Positions 25,401 through 35,389 of a stretch of 64,000 bases of DNA are shown here, in pieces (within the stretch, counting starts at the first letter, position 1; the number at the start of each line of letters is the position of its first letter). The DNA is from Corynebacterium falsenii. Lineage in GTDB: Bacteria; Actinomycetota; Actinomycetes; Mycobacteriales; Mycobacteriaceae. The notes under the pieces are model-generated. The model did not search any database, was not told the DNA's origin, and worked only from the letters and a program-made list of their open reading frames with translations. The stretch is taken from assembly GCF_020099275.1 (NCBI RefSeq), contig NZ_CP083646.1, positions 496,001 through 560,000 on the forward strand. The letters run 5' to 3'. A program made the translations under genes and the position numbers.

Positions 25401-27087
25401 GGCCCAGGGCGCAAAGCCCGGCGAGGGCGGCCAGCTGCCCCCGCACAAGGTCTACCCCTGGATCGCCGAGGTGCGCGTGACCACCCCGGGCGTGGGCCTG
25501 ATCTCCCCGCCGCCGCACCACGATATCTACTCCATCGAGGACTTGGCTCAGCTCATCCACGACCTGAAGAATGCCAACCCGGATGCGCGCATCCACGTCA
25601 AGCTCGTTGCCGAGCAGGGCGTGGGCACGGTCGCCGCCGGTGTGTCTAAGGCGCACGCTGACGTGGTGCTCATCTCCGGCCACGATGGCGGCACGGGCGC
25701 ATCCCCGCTGACCTCGCTGAAGCACGCCGGCGGTCCCTGGGAGCTCGGCCTGGCCGAGACCCAGCAGACCCTGCTGATGAACGGTCTGCGTGACCGCATC
25801 ACCGTGCAGTGCGACGGCCAGCTCAAGACCGGCCGCGACGTTGTGGTGGCAGCCCTGCTGGGTGCCGAGGAGTTCGGCTTCGCGACCGCCCCGCTGGTGG
25901 TCACGGGCTGCATCATGATGCGCGTGTGCCACCTGGATACCTGCCCGGTGGGCGTGGCTACCCAGAACCCGGACCTGCGCAAGCGCTACAAGGGCCAGGC
26001 CGAGCACGTGGTGAACTTCTTCAAGTTCATCGCCGAGGAGGTGCGCGAGTACCTCGCCGAGCTGGGCTTCCGCAGCATCGAAGAGGCCGTGGGCCACTCC
26101 GAGTGCCTCACCGGCGGCTCGATGGCCGTGGAGCACAAGACCGCTGGCAAGCTGGATCTCAGCCCGATCTTTGAGCGCCCGGACAGCCCGTTCATGTTCC
26201 AGGACCTGCACTGCACCAAGGAGCAGGACCACAGCCTGGACAAGGCTCTGGACAACCAGATCCTCGCCGACGTGGAGGACACCATCCGCGAGGCAGCCAA
26301 GGGCAACGATGTGTCCATCACCCGCAGCTACCCGATCACCAACGTCAACCGCACGGTGGGCACGATGACCGGCTCGCTGATCTCCCGCGTGGCTGGCCGC
26401 GAAGGCCTGGCACCGAACACGGTGAACCTGGAGTTCACCGGCTCGGCCGGCAACTCCTTCGGCGCCTTCACCACGCACGGCATGACCCTGACCCTCAATG
26501 GCGATGCCAACGACTACGTGGGCAAGGGCCTGTCCGGTGGCCGGATCATCATCCGCCCGTCTGAGGACAACGCTTCCGGCGACGCCTCCACGGATGTCAT
26601 CGCCGGTAACGTGCTGGGCTTCGGCGGCGTGGAAGGCGAAATGTTCATCCGCGGCACCGTGGGCGAACGCTTCTGCGTACGTAACTCTGGCCTGACCGCA
26701 GTGGTCGAGGGCATCGGCAATCACGGTTGTGAGTACATGACCGGCGGCCGCGTGATCGTCCTCGGCAAGGTGGGCAACAACTTCGCGGCCGGTATGTCCG
26801 GCGGCATCGCCTACCTGCTCGATGACGGCACGGACGTGGAGAGCCGGATCAACAAGGATCTGGTGGACATCGAACGCATCACCGACGAAGAAGAACTGCA
26901 CTGGGTGGAGGAGACCATCGCCACCCACCGCGAACTCACCGGATCTACTGTTGAGGTAGATGCGGCCAAGCTGATCAAGATCATGCCGCGGGATTACGCC
27001 CGCGTTCTGGATGCCATCGCGCGTGCAGAAGCTGCAGGATTGGACAAAGACGGCGTTGCCGCCGCAATCATGGAGGAAGTGAACTAA
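22498..27087 (+). CDS. gltB: Glutamate synthase (NADPH), large subunit
   Basis: A 1529-residue large subunit that uses glutamine-derived ammonia to convert 2-oxoglutarate to glutamate. The class-II amidotransferase domain begins at Cys20 ([10 protein letters not shown]), which becomes the N-terminal nucleophile after removal of a 19-residue propeptide. The central and FMN-binding domains follow, with the 3Fe-4S cysteines in [15 protein letters not shown] (about 1135-1150), and then the C-terminal GXGXG beta-helix domain. ATG 22498 gives the short propeptide usual in the family; an ATG 17 codons upstream is possible. It overlaps gltD by one base (TAATG), so the subunits are co-translated. Confidence 0.97.
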   Translation: MNNYPARQGLYDPQFEHDACGVAFVVDMHGRASRDIVDKGIQALVNLDHRGAAGAEKNTGDGAGILIQIPDRFYREEMAAQGIELPPAGQYATGIAFLPNSRMAALEAVRDVEQIVKEEGLKLIGWRDVPVDDSSLGAIARDAEPLFHQLFVACDDENGKPLEGLELDRRAWFVRKRAERELGRRGAGSGSGGDTVYFPSLSSRTVVYKGMLTTPQLREFYLDLQDERLESALAIVHSRFSTNTFPSWPLAHPYRMLAHNGEINTVRGNENWMRARESQIHSEILGDLDRVLPICDPDGSDTGRFDEALELLHLGGRSLPHAVLMMVPQAWERNENVDPQVRAFYEFHSTFMEPWDGPAALAFTDGTIIGATLDRNGLRPGRIWITKDGLVVMASEAGVLDIPDSDIVERTRVEPGKMFLVDTARGCVVSDEEIKEKLASRPFQQWVDDNLVRGDELPEAETIEMNHERTVLRQRVFGYTEEDIETLVRPMAAVGAEGIGSMGTDTPIAALSNRPRMLYDFFAQRFAQVTNPPLDSYREKMVTSMFTHLGAQADLLNPGRDAAHRIHLDTPIIRNQLLANLKGLSEYKKYGAFKTVTISGLYPVAHGGRGLSQAIQRVRREVSQAIADGATIVVISDRESNERLAPIPSLLLTSAVHHHMVNEKTRTCASLVVETGDAREVHHMAMLLSFGADAINPYMALQTIHDLAAEGRLGDVDAETGEDNFINAATTGVQKVMSKMGIATVASYRGAQLADVTGLHQNLLDEYFTGAFSPISGMGLEEIAGDVAARHREAFLPRPEEQAHRELEIGGEYKWRREGEYHLFNPETVFKLQHATRTGQYRIFKEYTEKVNNQSERLATLRGLFKFNSNRPPVPIEEVEPVSEIVKRFATGAMSYGSISAEAHETLAIAMNRLKGMSNSGEGGEDPARFEPEANGDWKRSAIKQVASGRFGVTSHYLNNCTDIQIKMAQGAKPGEGGQLPPHKVYPWIAEVRVTTPGVGLISPPPHHDIYSIEDLAQLIHDLKNANPDARIHVKLVAEQGVGTVAAGVSKAHADVVLISGHDGGTGASPLTSLKHAGGPWELGLAETQQTLLMNGLRDRITVQCDGQLKTGRDVVVAALLGAEEFGFATAPLVVTGCIMMRVCHLDTCPVGVATQNPDLRKRYKGQAEHVVNFFKFIAEEVREYLAELGFRSIEEAVGHSECLTGGSMAVEHKTAGKLDLSPIFERPDSPFMFQDLHCTKEQDHSLDKALDNQILADVEDTIREAAKGNDVSITRSYPITNVNRTVGTMTGSLISRVAGREGLAPNTVNLEFTGSAGNSFGAFTTHGMTLTLNGDANDYVGKGLSGGRIIIRPSEDNASGDASTDVIAGNVLGFGGVEGEMFIRGTVGERFCVRNSGLTAVVEGIGNHGCEYMTGGRVIVLGKVGNNFAAGMSGGIAYLLDDGTDVESRINKDLVDIERITDEEELHWVEETIATHRELTGSTVEVDAAKLIKIMPRDYARVLDAIARAEAAGLDKDGVAAAIMEEVN

Positions 27088-28625
27088 TGGCTGATCCACG
27101 CGGATTCCTTAAGCATGGGCGCGAAGCAGCAGCACACCGCCCCGTTCCCCTGCGCCTCATGGACTGGAACGAGATCTACGAAGACTTCGCAGATGACAAG
27201 GTCCAGGTGCAGGCCAGCCGCTGCATGGACTGCGGCATCCCGTTCTGCCACGATGGCTGCCCGCTGGGCAACATCATCCCGGAGTGGAACGACCTGGTTC
27301 GCCAGGGTCGCTGGCGTGAGGCTTACGACCGCCTGCACGCCACCAACAACTTCCCCGAGTTCACCGGTCGCCTGTGCCCCGCCCCCTGTGAGGGCGCTTG
27401 CGTGCTGGGCATCGGCGACGACCCGGTGAACATCAAGACCGTGGAATACACGATCATCGAGCACGCCTGGAAGCAGGGCTGGGTGGAGCCCATCAAGCCG
27501 ACCTTCCAGACTGGCCAGAAGGTCGCCATCGTCGGCTCCGGCCCGGCCGGCCTGGCCGCAGCTCAGCAGCTCACCCGCGCGGGCCACGAGGTCACGGTGT
27601 TCGAGCGTGCCGACCGCATCGGTGGCCTGATGCGCTACGGCGTGCCCGAGTACAAGATGGAAAAGAAGTGGATCAACCGCCGCCTCGAGCAGATGGAGGC
27701 CGAGGGCACGAAGTTCGTGACCGGCGTGTCGCCGACCGGTGATGACCTCAAGGGCTTCGACGCTGTTGTTCTGGCCCTCGGTTCCACCATCGGCCGTGAT
27801 CTCCCGGTCACCGGCCGCGAGCTCAAGGGCGTGTACCAGGCCATGGAGTACCTGCCCGCCGCCAACCACGTCACCGAGGGCGACCGCGAGGTTTCCGAGA
27901 TCGACGCCAAGGGCAAGAAGGTCGTCATCATCGGCGGTGGCGACACCGGTACCGACTGCTTCGGCACCGCCCTGCGCCAGGGTGCTGTCTCCGTGACGCA
28001 GTTCGACATTGGCCCCCGCCCGCCGAAGACCCGTGGCGCCAGCACCCCGTGGCCGACCTACCCGCGCGTGTGGCGCGTGGCCAGTGCCCACGAGGAAGGC
28101 GAGTACCGCGTGACCGGCAACGAGTCCGCCGACGAGATCGCTGCTCTGGGCCTCGCCGAGCGCACCCCGGGCGACGAGCTGGGCGTGCGTAAGTTCAGCA
28201 TCAACACGGTCGAGCTCACCGGCGACGGCGAGAAGGTCACCGGCCTCAAGGGTGCTGAGTGCCGCAAGGGGGAGAACGGCTTGGAGAACGTGCCGGACTC
28301 CGACTTCGAGATGGATGCCGACCTGGTGCTGCTGGCGATGGGCTTCGTGTCCGTCGAAGAGACCCCGGTGGTTCGCGACCTCGGCATCGAGGTTGACGAG
28401 CGTGGCCGCCTGGTCCGCGACGAGCACTTCCGTGCCACCGCCACTTCCCCCGAGTTCGCGGACGTCCCGGTGTTCGTGGCTGGCGACGCTGGCCGTGGTC
28501 AGTCCCTGATCGTGTGGGGCATCTCCGAGGGCCGTTCCGCAGCCGCCGAGCTGGATCGCGTGCTCATGGGCGAGACCGCTCTGCCGAAGCCGATCAACCC
28601 GACCGACGTGGCAATGCGCGCATAG
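27087..28625 (+). CDS. gltD: Glutamate synthase, small subunit
   Basis: A 512-residue FAD/iron-sulfur subunit that takes electrons from NADPH and passes them to GltB. Two N-terminal 4Fe-4S cysteine clusters are visible: Cys46, 49, 54 and 58 (CMDCGIPFCHDGC) and Cys97, 101 and 105 (CPAPCEGAC). The FAD motif GSGPAGLAAAQ and a second nucleotide-binding motif GGGDTGTDCFG follow. Length and order are normal. It is translationally coupled to gltB and ends before a strong terminator at 28658. Confidence 0.97.
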   Translation: MADPRGFLKHGREAAAHRPVPLRLMDWNEIYEDFADDKVQVQASRCMDCGIPFCHDGCPLGNIIPEWNDLVRQGRWREAYDRLHATNNFPEFTGRLCPAPCEGACVLGIGDDPVNIKTVEYTIIEHAWKQGWVEPIKPTFQTGQKVAIVGSGPAGLAAAQQLTRAGHEVTVFERADRIGGLMRYGVPEYKMEKKWINRRLEQMEAEGTKFVTGVSPTGDDLKGFDAVVLALGSTIGRDLPVTGRELKGVYQAMEYLPAANHVTEGDREVSEIDAKGKKVVIIGGGDTGTDCFGTALRQGAVSVTQFDIGPRPPKTRGASTPWPTYPRVWRVASAHEEGEYRVTGNESADEIAALGLAERTPGDELGVRKFSINTVELTGDGEKVTGLKGAECRKGENGLENVPDSDFEMDADLVLLAMGFVSVEETPVVRDLGIEVDERGRLVRDEHFRATATSPEFADVPVFVAGDAGRGQSLIVWGISEGRSAAAELDRVLMGETALPKPINPTDVAMRA

Positions 28626-28657
28626 TTCGCCTCATTTGAGCTCTTTTGAGCTCTGCA

Positions 28658-28688
28658 GGGCCCCGCTGATTCCTCAGCGGGGCCCTTT
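28658..28688 (+). terminator. Rho-independent terminator of gltBD
   Basis: A perfect 12-bp stem (GGGCCCCGCTGA with TCAGCGGGGCCC), a 4-base loop TTCC and a short T run, 32 bases after the gltD stop. Confidence 0.92.
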
Positions 28689-29104
28689 GCGCTGCGCCTG
28701 CGCTGTTTCTGCCCGGTGTGGGGGTGTGCTTGCTCGGTGCTTGCGCGGTACTGGCGCGGTGCGGGGCTGTGCTGGTTCTGCGTTAGGCAGCTTGGCGGAG
28801 CTAAACCGCTAATGTAGCAAGTTTGCAGCGAAATTGTTGACGTTATTGCACGTTTCGAGGGGTAAAAACGGCCCCTTCGGTGGTTAATGTCGCTGCACAT
28901 TTGATACAGGCTGCTGCGGTCATGCGACGAGCTGGAGGTCGCCACGACGGTCTAACCAGACCAATGCTTCGCGCCCGAAACCCCCAGCGCCGCACTCCAC
29001 TCGGCCGTTCCGCACCCCCGCACCCCCGCACCCGCTGCCGCACTCCGCTACTTCATCTTCCTCGTTGATCCTGCGCTCCAACAGGCGGTGATAAGCTACC
29101 CGCC
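28689..29104. other. Intergenic region with no gene seen
   Basis: About 415 bp between the gltD terminator and the LysE gene. All six frames were considered and only short overlapping ORFs without recognisable content were seen. The right half contains C-rich runs (CACCCCCGCACCC-like). No tRNA, riboswitch or repeat was recognised. Confidence 0.5.
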
Positions 29105-29788
29105 ATGACCGTCGCTGCATACCTAGGCCTTCTTGGCGCATGGCTGATCGCCATCATGTCGCCTGGGCCCGATACGGTGCAGCTCCTCCGCCTCGGCTCC
29201 CGCTCACGCCGCAACGCCGTCCTGGCTGCGGTGGGTATCTGCACCGGCAACGTTATATGGCCGGTCGTAACCATGCTGGGCCTCGCAGCCCTGATCGCTA
29301 CCTTCCCCTGGATTCTCACGATTCTCTATCTCGGCGGTGGCGCCTTCCTGCTGCGCATGGGGTTCGGCGCCTTCCGCGGCGGCCGCGCCGACCTGCGTAC
29401 TCGCGCCTCGGTGCCGGTCCCTCGCAGCGATGCTTCTCCCGCCGTCGACCCCACGCCGGCCACCACCATCCCCCATCTCAACGACGCCCAAGCCTGGCGC
29501 CTCGGCCTCGCCACCAACCTCTCCAACCCCAAGGCTCTGCTGTTCTTCGGCTCCGTCTTCGCCCAATTCCTCCCCGTCGGCATCAGTATCCCCGAGCGCA
29601 TTGCTGTGCTGGTCATGATGACCGTCTCCGGCCTGGCCTGGTTCAGCAGCTTCGCCTACCTCGTCTCCAACCCCGCCTGGTCCACGCGCCTGAAGAAATT
29701 CAACCCGTGGATCGAGATCATCGCGGGCATCGTCTTCATGATTCTTGGCGGTTTTCTGGTCGCCGAGGGCATCCACCGCCTCCTGTGA
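29105..29788 (+). CDS. LysE/RhtB-family amino-acid exporter
   Basis: A 227-residue membrane protein of the LysE/RhtB superfamily. The N-terminal LGAWLIAIMSPGPDTVQLLRLGSR carries the family PGPD motif in the first helix. It has about six hydrophobic segments, and a hydrophilic loop (about residues 97-130) longer than usual and rich in Pro, Ala and Thr. Members export amino acids or related small molecules; the substrate here is unknown. It stands alone before the gluconate permease gene. Confidence 0.85.
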   Translation: MTVAAYLGLLGAWLIAIMSPGPDTVQLLRLGSRSRRNAVLAAVGICTGNVIWPVVTMLGLAALIATFPWILTILYLGGGAFLLRMGFGAFRGGRADLRTRASVPVPRSDASPAVDPTPATTIPHLNDAQAWRLGLATNLSNPKALLFFGSVFAQFLPVGISIPERIAVLVMMTVSGLAWFSSFAYLVSNPAWSTRLKKFNPWIEIIAGIVFMILGGFLVAEGIHRLL

Positions 29789-29948
29789 TGTCCCGCCGGT
29801 GAATACCCTTCTGAAATCTTCCACCTGCTCTTTTCGCCGCTGATTCACCCCTTTGCCTCCGTGACTGCTTGGGGCGACACCCGCCCCCGTGGGAAGCTGA
29901 CACTGGCTTTTATCGCCTGGCTCTATCAGTTTCGTGGAAAGTTACATC

Positions 29949-31343
29949 ATGGATACGTGGGAACCGACGCTATCGACCGGCCCCCTCCTAGGCATCGCGG
30001 TGATCGCGGTGGCCGTCATTCTCGTCATGGTCATCCGCTTCAAGATCCATGCGTTTGTCACCCTCATCAGCGTCTCTGCGCTGACGGCTTTGGCGGCCGG
30101 CATCCCGTTCGAGAAGGTCGTCCCCACCATGACCGAGGGCTTCGGCAAGACCCTCGCGTCCGTCGCCCTGCTGGTTGGCCTGGGCGCGATGCTCGGCCGG
30201 CTGGTGGAAAACTCCGGCGGTGCGCAGTCCCTCGCGGACGCCCTTATCGGCCGTTTCGGCGAGAAGCGGGCCCCTTCAGCTCTCGGCGTCGCCTCGCTCA
30301 TCATGGGCTTTCCCATCTTTTTCGACGCCGGACTGATCGTCATGCTTCCAGTCATCTTCGCGGTAGCTCGGAGGCTGAACGGCCCCATTTTGGCGTACGG
30401 AATCCCAGCCGCTGGTGCGTTCTCCGTGACTCACGTTTTTCTTCCCCCACACCCGGGGCCGGTGGCTGCTGCGGAATTTTTCAAGGGAGACATCGGCCTC
30501 ATCCTCCTCATGGGCCTCATCGTCGCACTGCCGACGTGGTATCTCTCCGGCTACCTGTGGGGACAGTACCTCGGTAAGAAGTACCCGCTCCCGGTTCCCG
30601 AGTTGTTGATCGGCACCAAGGCCGAGGATGACGACCTGCCGAAGGCGCCGGCCTCGGCGGGTCTCATCATTGCGATTCTTCTGCTGCCGATGGTGTTGAT
30701 CTTCGGCAACACCGGCATCAATACCGCGGCGTCGGCTGGGTGGATCAATGGCGATGTCGCCTGGGCCAGGTTTCTCCAGTTCCTGGGGCAGACGCCGATC
30801 GCGCTTCTGCTCACCACGTTGGTGGCCATGGTGTTCCTGGGCACCCGGCGAGGCGTGTCCCGCGAGAGCATCGAGAAGGCCATGGATGGCGCATTGGGTC
30901 CGATCTGCTCGGTCGTGCTGATCACCGGCGCGGGCGGCATGTTCGGCGGGGTGCTGCGTACCTCGGGTATTGGTGACGCCTTGTCGACCTCTCTGGAAGG
31001 GCTTGGAATCCCCGTCATTGTGGCGTGCTACCTCATCGCCGCCTGCCTGCGCGTGGCACAGGGCTCGGCCACCGTGGCGCTGACCACGGCTGCCGCGTTG
31101 ATGGCTCCGGCCGTGACCACAGGAGATTTCAGCGCGCTGCAGGTGGCGTTGATCGTCATCGCAACCGCCGCAGGATCGGTCATTGCCTCTCACGTGAACG
31201 ACTCGGGATTCTGGCTGGTCGGTCGCCTTATGGGCATGGACACCGCCACGACGTTGAAGACCTGGACGGTCAACCAGACGCTCATCTCCGTCATCGGCTT
31301 CGCCATCGTCATGGTGCTGTACGGAGCGTCGCTAGCCTTGTAA
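29949..31343 (+). CDS. gntP: Gluconate:H+ symporter (GntP family)
   Basis: A 464-residue membrane protein with about 12-14 hydrophobic segments and conserved GntP stretches: GLGAMLGRLVENSGGAQSLA, GFPIFFDAGLIVMLPVIF, PHPGPVAAA and HVNDSGFWLVGR near the C-terminus. It imports gluconate or related sugar acids with protons. ATG 29949 is chosen for the GGAAAG ribosome site 8 bases upstream; a GTG at 29934 is in frame but lies on that site. It converges with the gluconokinase gene (2-bp gap), and together they form a gluconate uptake and phosphorylation pair. Confidence 0.93.
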   Translation: MDTWEPTLSTGPLLGIAVIAVAVILVMVIRFKIHAFVTLISVSALTALAAGIPFEKVVPTMTEGFGKTLASVALLVGLGAMLGRLVENSGGAQSLADALIGRFGEKRAPSALGVASLIMGFPIFFDAGLIVMLPVIFAVARRLNGPILAYGIPAAGAFSVTHVFLPPHPGPVAAAEFFKGDIGLILLMGLIVALPTWYLSGYLWGQYLGKKYPLPVPELLIGTKAEDDDLPKAPASAGLIIAILLLPMVLIFGNTGINTAASAGWINGDVAWARFLQFLGQTPIALLLTTLVAMVFLGTRRGVSRESIEKAMDGALGPICSVVLITGAGGMFGGVLRTSGIGDALSTSLEGLGIPVIVACYLIAACLRVAQGSATVALTTAAALMAPAVTTGDFSALQVALIVIATAAGSVIASHVNDSGFWLVGRLMGMDTATTLKTWTVNQTLISVIGFAIVMVLYGASLAL

Positions 31344-31345
31344 GC

Positions 31346-31903
31346 CTATGGATGCTGCGAGCCTGGTTCGTCCTCGTGCTGGTTCCGAAGCCAATCAATC
31401 ATCTCATCCGTGATCAACGCGGGGCTGGCGGCAATGTCAAAGGCTCGCCCGGGTTCGTCGGCCTGCAGGGTCTCGAGCGTATCGAGCTGGGAATCCAGCA
31501 AGGCCACAGGCATGAAATGCCCCACGCGCTGGCTCATCCGCTCCAGCAGCAACTCACGAGTGCCATCGCAGTGCACGAAGACGGCATCGGGGCACAGTTC
31601 GCGGATGCTGTCGCGGTAGCTGCGCTTCAGGGCGCTGCAAGCCACCACGCCACCGCCGGGGTGGTCGGACAGCCACTGGCCGACTGAGCGCAGCCAGGGC
31701 CAGCGGTCGTCATCCGTTAGGGGAATACCGTGGGACATTTTCTCGACATTCGCTGGCGGATGCAGATCGTCGCCGTCAATGAACGGCAGTCCCAGGCGAT
31801 CGGCGAGAGTGACCCCCACGGTCGATTTCCCTGACCCGCTCACCCCCATGACCACTACACAGTGAGGTGCCGTCTGGGGCGAAGCATCCGAATCAGCGTG
31901 CAT
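31346..31903 (-). CDS. gntK: Gluconokinase
   Basis: A 185-residue P-loop kinase of the GntK family, which phosphorylates gluconate to 6-phosphogluconate for the pentose phosphate pathway. The Walker A loop GVSGSGKST is at residues 20-28, with DGDDLHPPANVEKMSHGIPL at about 43-62 and ACSALKRSYRDSIR near 88-101, all diagnostic. It is transcribed toward gntP from the opposite strand, so the pair is adjacent but not an operon. It is divergent from the S4-protein gene. Confidence 0.95.
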   Translation of the reverse strand: MHADSDASPQTAPHCVVVMGVSGSGKSTVGVTLADRLGLPFIDGDDLHPPANVEKMSHGIPLTDDDRWPWLRSVGQWLSDHPGGGVVACSALKRSYRDSIRELCPDAVFVHCDGTRELLLERMSQRVGHFMPVALLDSQLDTLETLQADEPGRAFDIAASPALITDEMIDWLRNQHEDEPGSQHP

Positions 31904-31975
31904 AGTCGTGATCCTAACACCGGCACCGGACAGTGCCTGGGGGTGGCTGTCTCCGACCTGCGTAGAATGGCCACC

Positions 31976-32323
31976 ATGCAGCTACCCGAAGTACCCATCC
32001 GAGACGGGGAGATCCGCCTCGGTCAATTCATCAAGCTGGCCAACCTTGTCGAGACGGGTGGCATCGCGAAGGAAGTCATCGCGTCCGGTGCCGTCCTCGT
32101 CAACGGGGAGGTTGATACGCGCCGCGGCAAAGTTCTGCGGCCGGGCGACGAGGTTCAGCTGATCGATCTCGACTCTGGTGAGCCCATGGCGGGCGCGACG
32201 GTGGGGAGCATGGTGGCGTCGGATATGAACGGCGAAGCCGGTGATCCGGATGACCTGGGCGAATACTTTGACGAAGCCACCGCCGACGATGACTTCGACC
32301 CCGAAAAATGGAGGAACATGTAA
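31976..32323 (+). CDS. S4-domain RNA-binding protein
   Basis: A 115-residue protein with an S4 RNA-binding domain over residues 10-65 (IRLGQFIKLANLVETGGIAKEVIASGAVLVNGEVDTRRGKVL, seen in segments) and an acidic C-terminal tail. It resembles YaaA/YbcJ-type small S4 proteins, which bind ribosomal or other structured RNA. A TAGAAT box at 31963-31968 is 7 bases before the ATG at 31976, suggesting a leaderless mRNA; an ATG three codons upstream is less likely. The tail region contains a copy of the dispersed GTGGCGTCG motif. The stop overlaps the start of the VOC gene (TAATG). Confidence 0.85.
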   Translation: MQLPEVPIRDGEIRLGQFIKLANLVETGGIAKEVIASGAVLVNGEVDTRRGKVLRPGDEVQLIDLDSGEPMAGATVGSMVASDMNGEAGDPDDLGEYFDEATADDDFDPEKWRNM

Positions 32324-33132
32324 TGCCAGCAATGATTGCGCACCCCGGAATGCCCGTGTGGCAAACGCTCATCACCCGTGACCTCGGCCAGGCTAAGGAG
32401 TTCTACGGGCCGCTGTTTGGGTGGGAGTTCCGTGACGACGACCCCAGCTATGCCGTGGCGACGAAGGAAGGCATGCCGGTCGCCGGGATCATTGCGAACC
32501 CGGACAGCCCCGGCACACGGTGGGGGCTGTACTTCCACGCCGAGAACGTTGAATCCGCGCACGAGGCGGCGCTGGCCGTGGGAGGACAGTCCGGGCTCGC
32601 GCCGACGCCCACGGACGATGGCGCGGTGCAATCACTGCTGATGGACCCGACGGGCGCGATTGCGTCGCTGCGGAAGGGTCCGGATGAGCAAGCAATCATG
32701 GCCGCCGGCGAACCGGGCACGCCGGTGTGGTTCGAGCTGGCCGTGACGCGCAATTGGGATGAGACGCTGAAGTTCTACCACGAGCTGTGCGGCTTCGATG
32801 TGAAGCTGCAGGGCGGCGGCGAGGGGCAGCGTTATGCCACCGGCGACGTGGAAGGCTCGCCCGTTGTGGGCTTCTGGGAGCGCGTCGGCAACGGCCACCA
32901 GCAGGGGGAGGAAGTCCCCGGCATGTGGACGATCTCTTGGGGTGTGAGCAACCTCAGCGAGGCCCTGGAGAAGGTGAAAAACCACGGCGGGCTGGTGCTG
33001 CAGGTCGACAACGCAGGTCACGAGCCGGCGGCGCTGATCCAGGACGTGGCGGGGGCGCCGCTGCAGCTGGTGGAGGTGCCGGAGTTTGAGCCGGCTGAGG
33101 ACGATGTCCACGAGCCGGATCTCTTCGCCTAG
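32323..33132 (+). CDS. Two-domain VOC (glyoxalase/bleomycin-resistance-like) protein
   Basis: A 269-residue protein made of two vicinal-oxygen-chelate domains (about residues 8-125 and 135-258), each opening with GxPVW..L-type sequence followed by AKEFYGPLFGWEF or TLKFYHELCGFDV. Such proteins are lyases, dioxygenases or drug-binding proteins; this two-domain type is common in actinobacteria, usually without a known substrate. A GGAGGAAC ribosome site precedes the ATG, which overlaps the S4-gene stop codon, so the two genes are translationally coupled. Confidence 0.83.
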   Translation: MPAMIAHPGMPVWQTLITRDLGQAKEFYGPLFGWEFRDDDPSYAVATKEGMPVAGIIANPDSPGTRWGLYFHAENVESAHEAALAVGGQSGLAPTPTDDGAVQSLLMDPTGAIASLRKGPDEQAIMAAGEPGTPVWFELAVTRNWDETLKFYHELCGFDVKLQGGGEGQRYATGDVEGSPVVGFWERVGNGHQQGEEVPGMWTISWGVSNLSEALEKVKNHGGLVLQVDNAGHEPAALIQDVAGAPLQLVEVPEFEPAEDDVHEPDLFA

Positions 33133-33159
33133 AGGTTTACGTTCTCGCGGCGGCGGGGG

Positions 33160-35220
33160 CTACCAGATGGTGACGCGCTGATCCTCGTCCAGCCACATGG
33201 CATCGTCCTTGGATACGTCGAATGCCTCGTAGAACTCCGCGATGTTGCTGGAGACTACGTTGCAGCGGAACTCCGCGGGAGAGTGGGGGTCGATGGAGGC
33301 GTACTGCGCCGCCATCTGCGGGCGGATCGCGGTCTGCCAGATCCGGGCCCAGCGTAGGAACACGCGCTGCAGGGCGGTGTACTCGGTGGTGTCCGGGTTG
33401 CCGTCCGCATCCTCGAGGCCCTCGACCGGCAGCTTCGGTGCGGACTCGAAAGTCTCTCCGTGATCCGCGAGGTAGCGGCGCAGGGCGACGATGGCGATGC
33501 CCAGGCCGCCGAGGTCACCGATGTTCTCGCCCAGGGTGAACTTGCCGTTGACCTTGTGGTCCGTGATGCCACGCTGCGCGAGGCCGGTGGGGACCAGGCC
33601 GTCGTACTGGGCAACCAACTTGTCGGTGAGCTCGGTGAAGGCGGCGCGGTCTTCGTCGGTCCACCAGGAGTTGAGGTTTCCGTCGCCGTCGTACTTGGAG
33701 CCCTGGTCGTCGAAGCCATGGCCGATCTCGTGGCCGATGACCGCGCCGATTGCGCCGAAGTTGCCGGCCATGTCGGCCTGCGGGTCGAAGAACGGCGGGC
33801 GCAGGATGGCGGCGGGGAAGGTGATGTCGTTTTTCACCGGGTTGTAGAACGCGTTGACCGTCTGCGGCGTGGCGAACCACGTTTCATCGTCGGAGGGCTT
33901 GCCCAGCTTGTTGACCTCGTAATCATGGTTGAATTCCGTGGCAGCGCGCACGTTGGCCACGAGGTCCGCCCCGGAGGCTCCGAAGCTGAGGCCGTCGAAG
34001 GAACGCCACTTATCTGGGTAGCCGATCTTGGCCTGGAACTTCTCCAGCTTCGCCAGCGCCTTGTCGCGCGTGGTTGGGGTCATCCACGGAAGGTCGCTGA
34101 TGCGCTCGCGGTAGGCACCGATGAGGTAGTCCACCAGCTCCAGCATCTTTTCCTTGTATTCGGCGGGGAAGTGCTCGGCCACGAACTTCTTGCCGACTTC
34201 CTCGCCGATCTGAGATTCCACGAGCCCCACGCCACGCTTCCAACGCGCCCGCTGCTCGGTGGCGCCGGAGAGCGTGCGGCCATAGAACTCCCAGTTGCGG
34301 CGGCCCACTTCTTCCGGAAGCAGCCCTGCGCGGGAGGTCACGACGTGCCAGTAGGCCCACATCTTCCAGGCATCGAGATCCTCGTTCTGGGCCATCTCGG
34401 CCACGTGATCGAGGTAGCTGGGCTGGCTCACCACGATGATCTTCCCACCCGCCGAGTCCGTGTCGATGTGGGTGGCACGCAGCCACTGCGCGAACGGGAA
34501 CCCGGCCGGCAAGTCGGACACGTCCGTGGGGTTGTACGTCTTGTCCGCATCGCGGCTGGTCACATTGTCCCAGTGGCCCTTGGCCAGCTGCGTTTCGAAC
34601 TCCATCACGGCCTGGGCCGCCTCTTCCGCGGAAGCATCGGCGAACCGTCCGGGGCGTTCCTGGTCGGAGACGAGCTCCAGCATCTCCGTGATGAAGCGCT
34701 GGTATTCCTCGCGCGTCTGCTGGTGCTGATCTTCCCGGTAGTAGGCCTCATCCGGCAGCCCCAGCCCGGTCTGCACCAGGTAGGCGCGCTCGATATCCGA
34801 GCCGGAATCCTTCTCCACGAAGTACCCCACCACGCCACCAACACCGGTGACATCCAGCTCGCCGAGCGCCACCGCGAGTTCCTCAATGGAGCTGGCCTCG
34901 CGGATCTTCTGCAGGTCCGCATCGAGCACGCCCAGCCCGGCCTGCTCGATACCGTCGACATCCATAAACGAGCTATATAGTGCGCCCACGCGCCCGTCCG
35001 GCTCGTCCTGCGCCGCGGCTTCAATAATCGTGCGCACGTCCTTCTCCGCGCGGTCGCGCAGCTCGTGGAACGTGCCATCGACGGGCCGGTCGTTGGGGAT
35101 GGTGTGCGACCCCAGCCATGCGCCGTTGACGTGGCGGTAGAGATCCTGCGCCGCGCTCACCGCGCCGGTTGGTGCCTCGGAGATGTTGTCGGGGATGGTC
35201 TTGTCGGTGTTGTCAGTCAT
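33160..35220 (-). CDS. pepO: M13-family zinc metallopeptidase (PepO-like)
   Basis: A 686-residue neprilysin-family endopeptidase. The zinc-binding HEIGH motif is near residue 495 (VIGHEIGHGFDDQGSKYD), the third ligand Glu is in ENIGDLGG some 65 residues later, and the substrate-binding NAFYNP motif lies before it. No signal peptide is visible, so it is probably cytoplasmic, as for many actinobacterial PepO proteins, degrading oligopeptides. ATG 35220 is preferred over upstream ATGs because a GGTGGGGA ribosome site precedes it. It is convergent with the VOC gene and divergent from the next gene. Confidence 0.92.
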   Translation of the reverse strand: MTDNTDKTIPDNISEAPTGAVSAAQDLYRHVNGAWLGSHTIPNDRPVDGTFHELRDRAEKDVRTIIEAAAQDEPDGRVGALYSSFMDVDGIEQAGLGVLDADLQKIREASSIEELAVALGELDVTGVGGVVGYFVEKDSGSDIERAYLVQTGLGLPDEAYYREDQHQQTREEYQRFITEMLELVSDQERPGRFADASAEEAAQAVMEFETQLAKGHWDNVTSRDADKTYNPTDVSDLPAGFPFAQWLRATHIDTDSAGGKIIVVSQPSYLDHVAEMAQNEDLDAWKMWAYWHVVTSRAGLLPEEVGRRNWEFYGRTLSGATEQRARWKRGVGLVESQIGEEVGKKFVAEHFPAEYKEKMLELVDYLIGAYRERISDLPWMTPTTRDKALAKLEKFQAKIGYPDKWRSFDGLSFGASGADLVANVRAATEFNHDYEVNKLGKPSDDETWFATPQTVNAFYNPVKNDITFPAAILRPPFFDPQADMAGNFGAIGAVIGHEIGHGFDDQGSKYDGDGNLNSWWTDEDRAAFTELTDKLVAQYDGLVPTGLAQRGITDHKVNGKFTLGENIGDLGGLGIAIVALRRYLADHGETFESAPKLPVEGLEDADGNPDTTEYTALQRVFLRWARIWQTAIRPQMAAQYASIDPHSPAEFRCNVVSSNIAEFYEAFDVSKDDAMWLDEDQRVTIW

Positions 35221-35389
35221 GATCCCCACCATAGACGGCACTGTGGACAACGTCTTTTACTCCGACGCCACCACGCGCCCCAACCTCCATTGACCAGCGG
35301 TGATCGCCATGGTGTTCGTCTGGCAGGGCGTGGGGGAGCGGCGTGATCGGACCGTCGGTGTCTCAGCCACCGTTATGCTTAGGCGCGTG

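Noticed and set aside
23755..27099. A 1114-codon open frame antisense to gltB
   Set aside because: It lies wholly within the conserved gltB coding sequence, is rich in His/Val/Arg as expected of a GC-rich antisense frame, and resembles no family.
28626..29104. A riboswitch or small RNA in the gap after gltD
   Set aside because: Apart from the terminator at 28658 no conserved aptamer-like pairing was found, only weak GC-rich hairpins.
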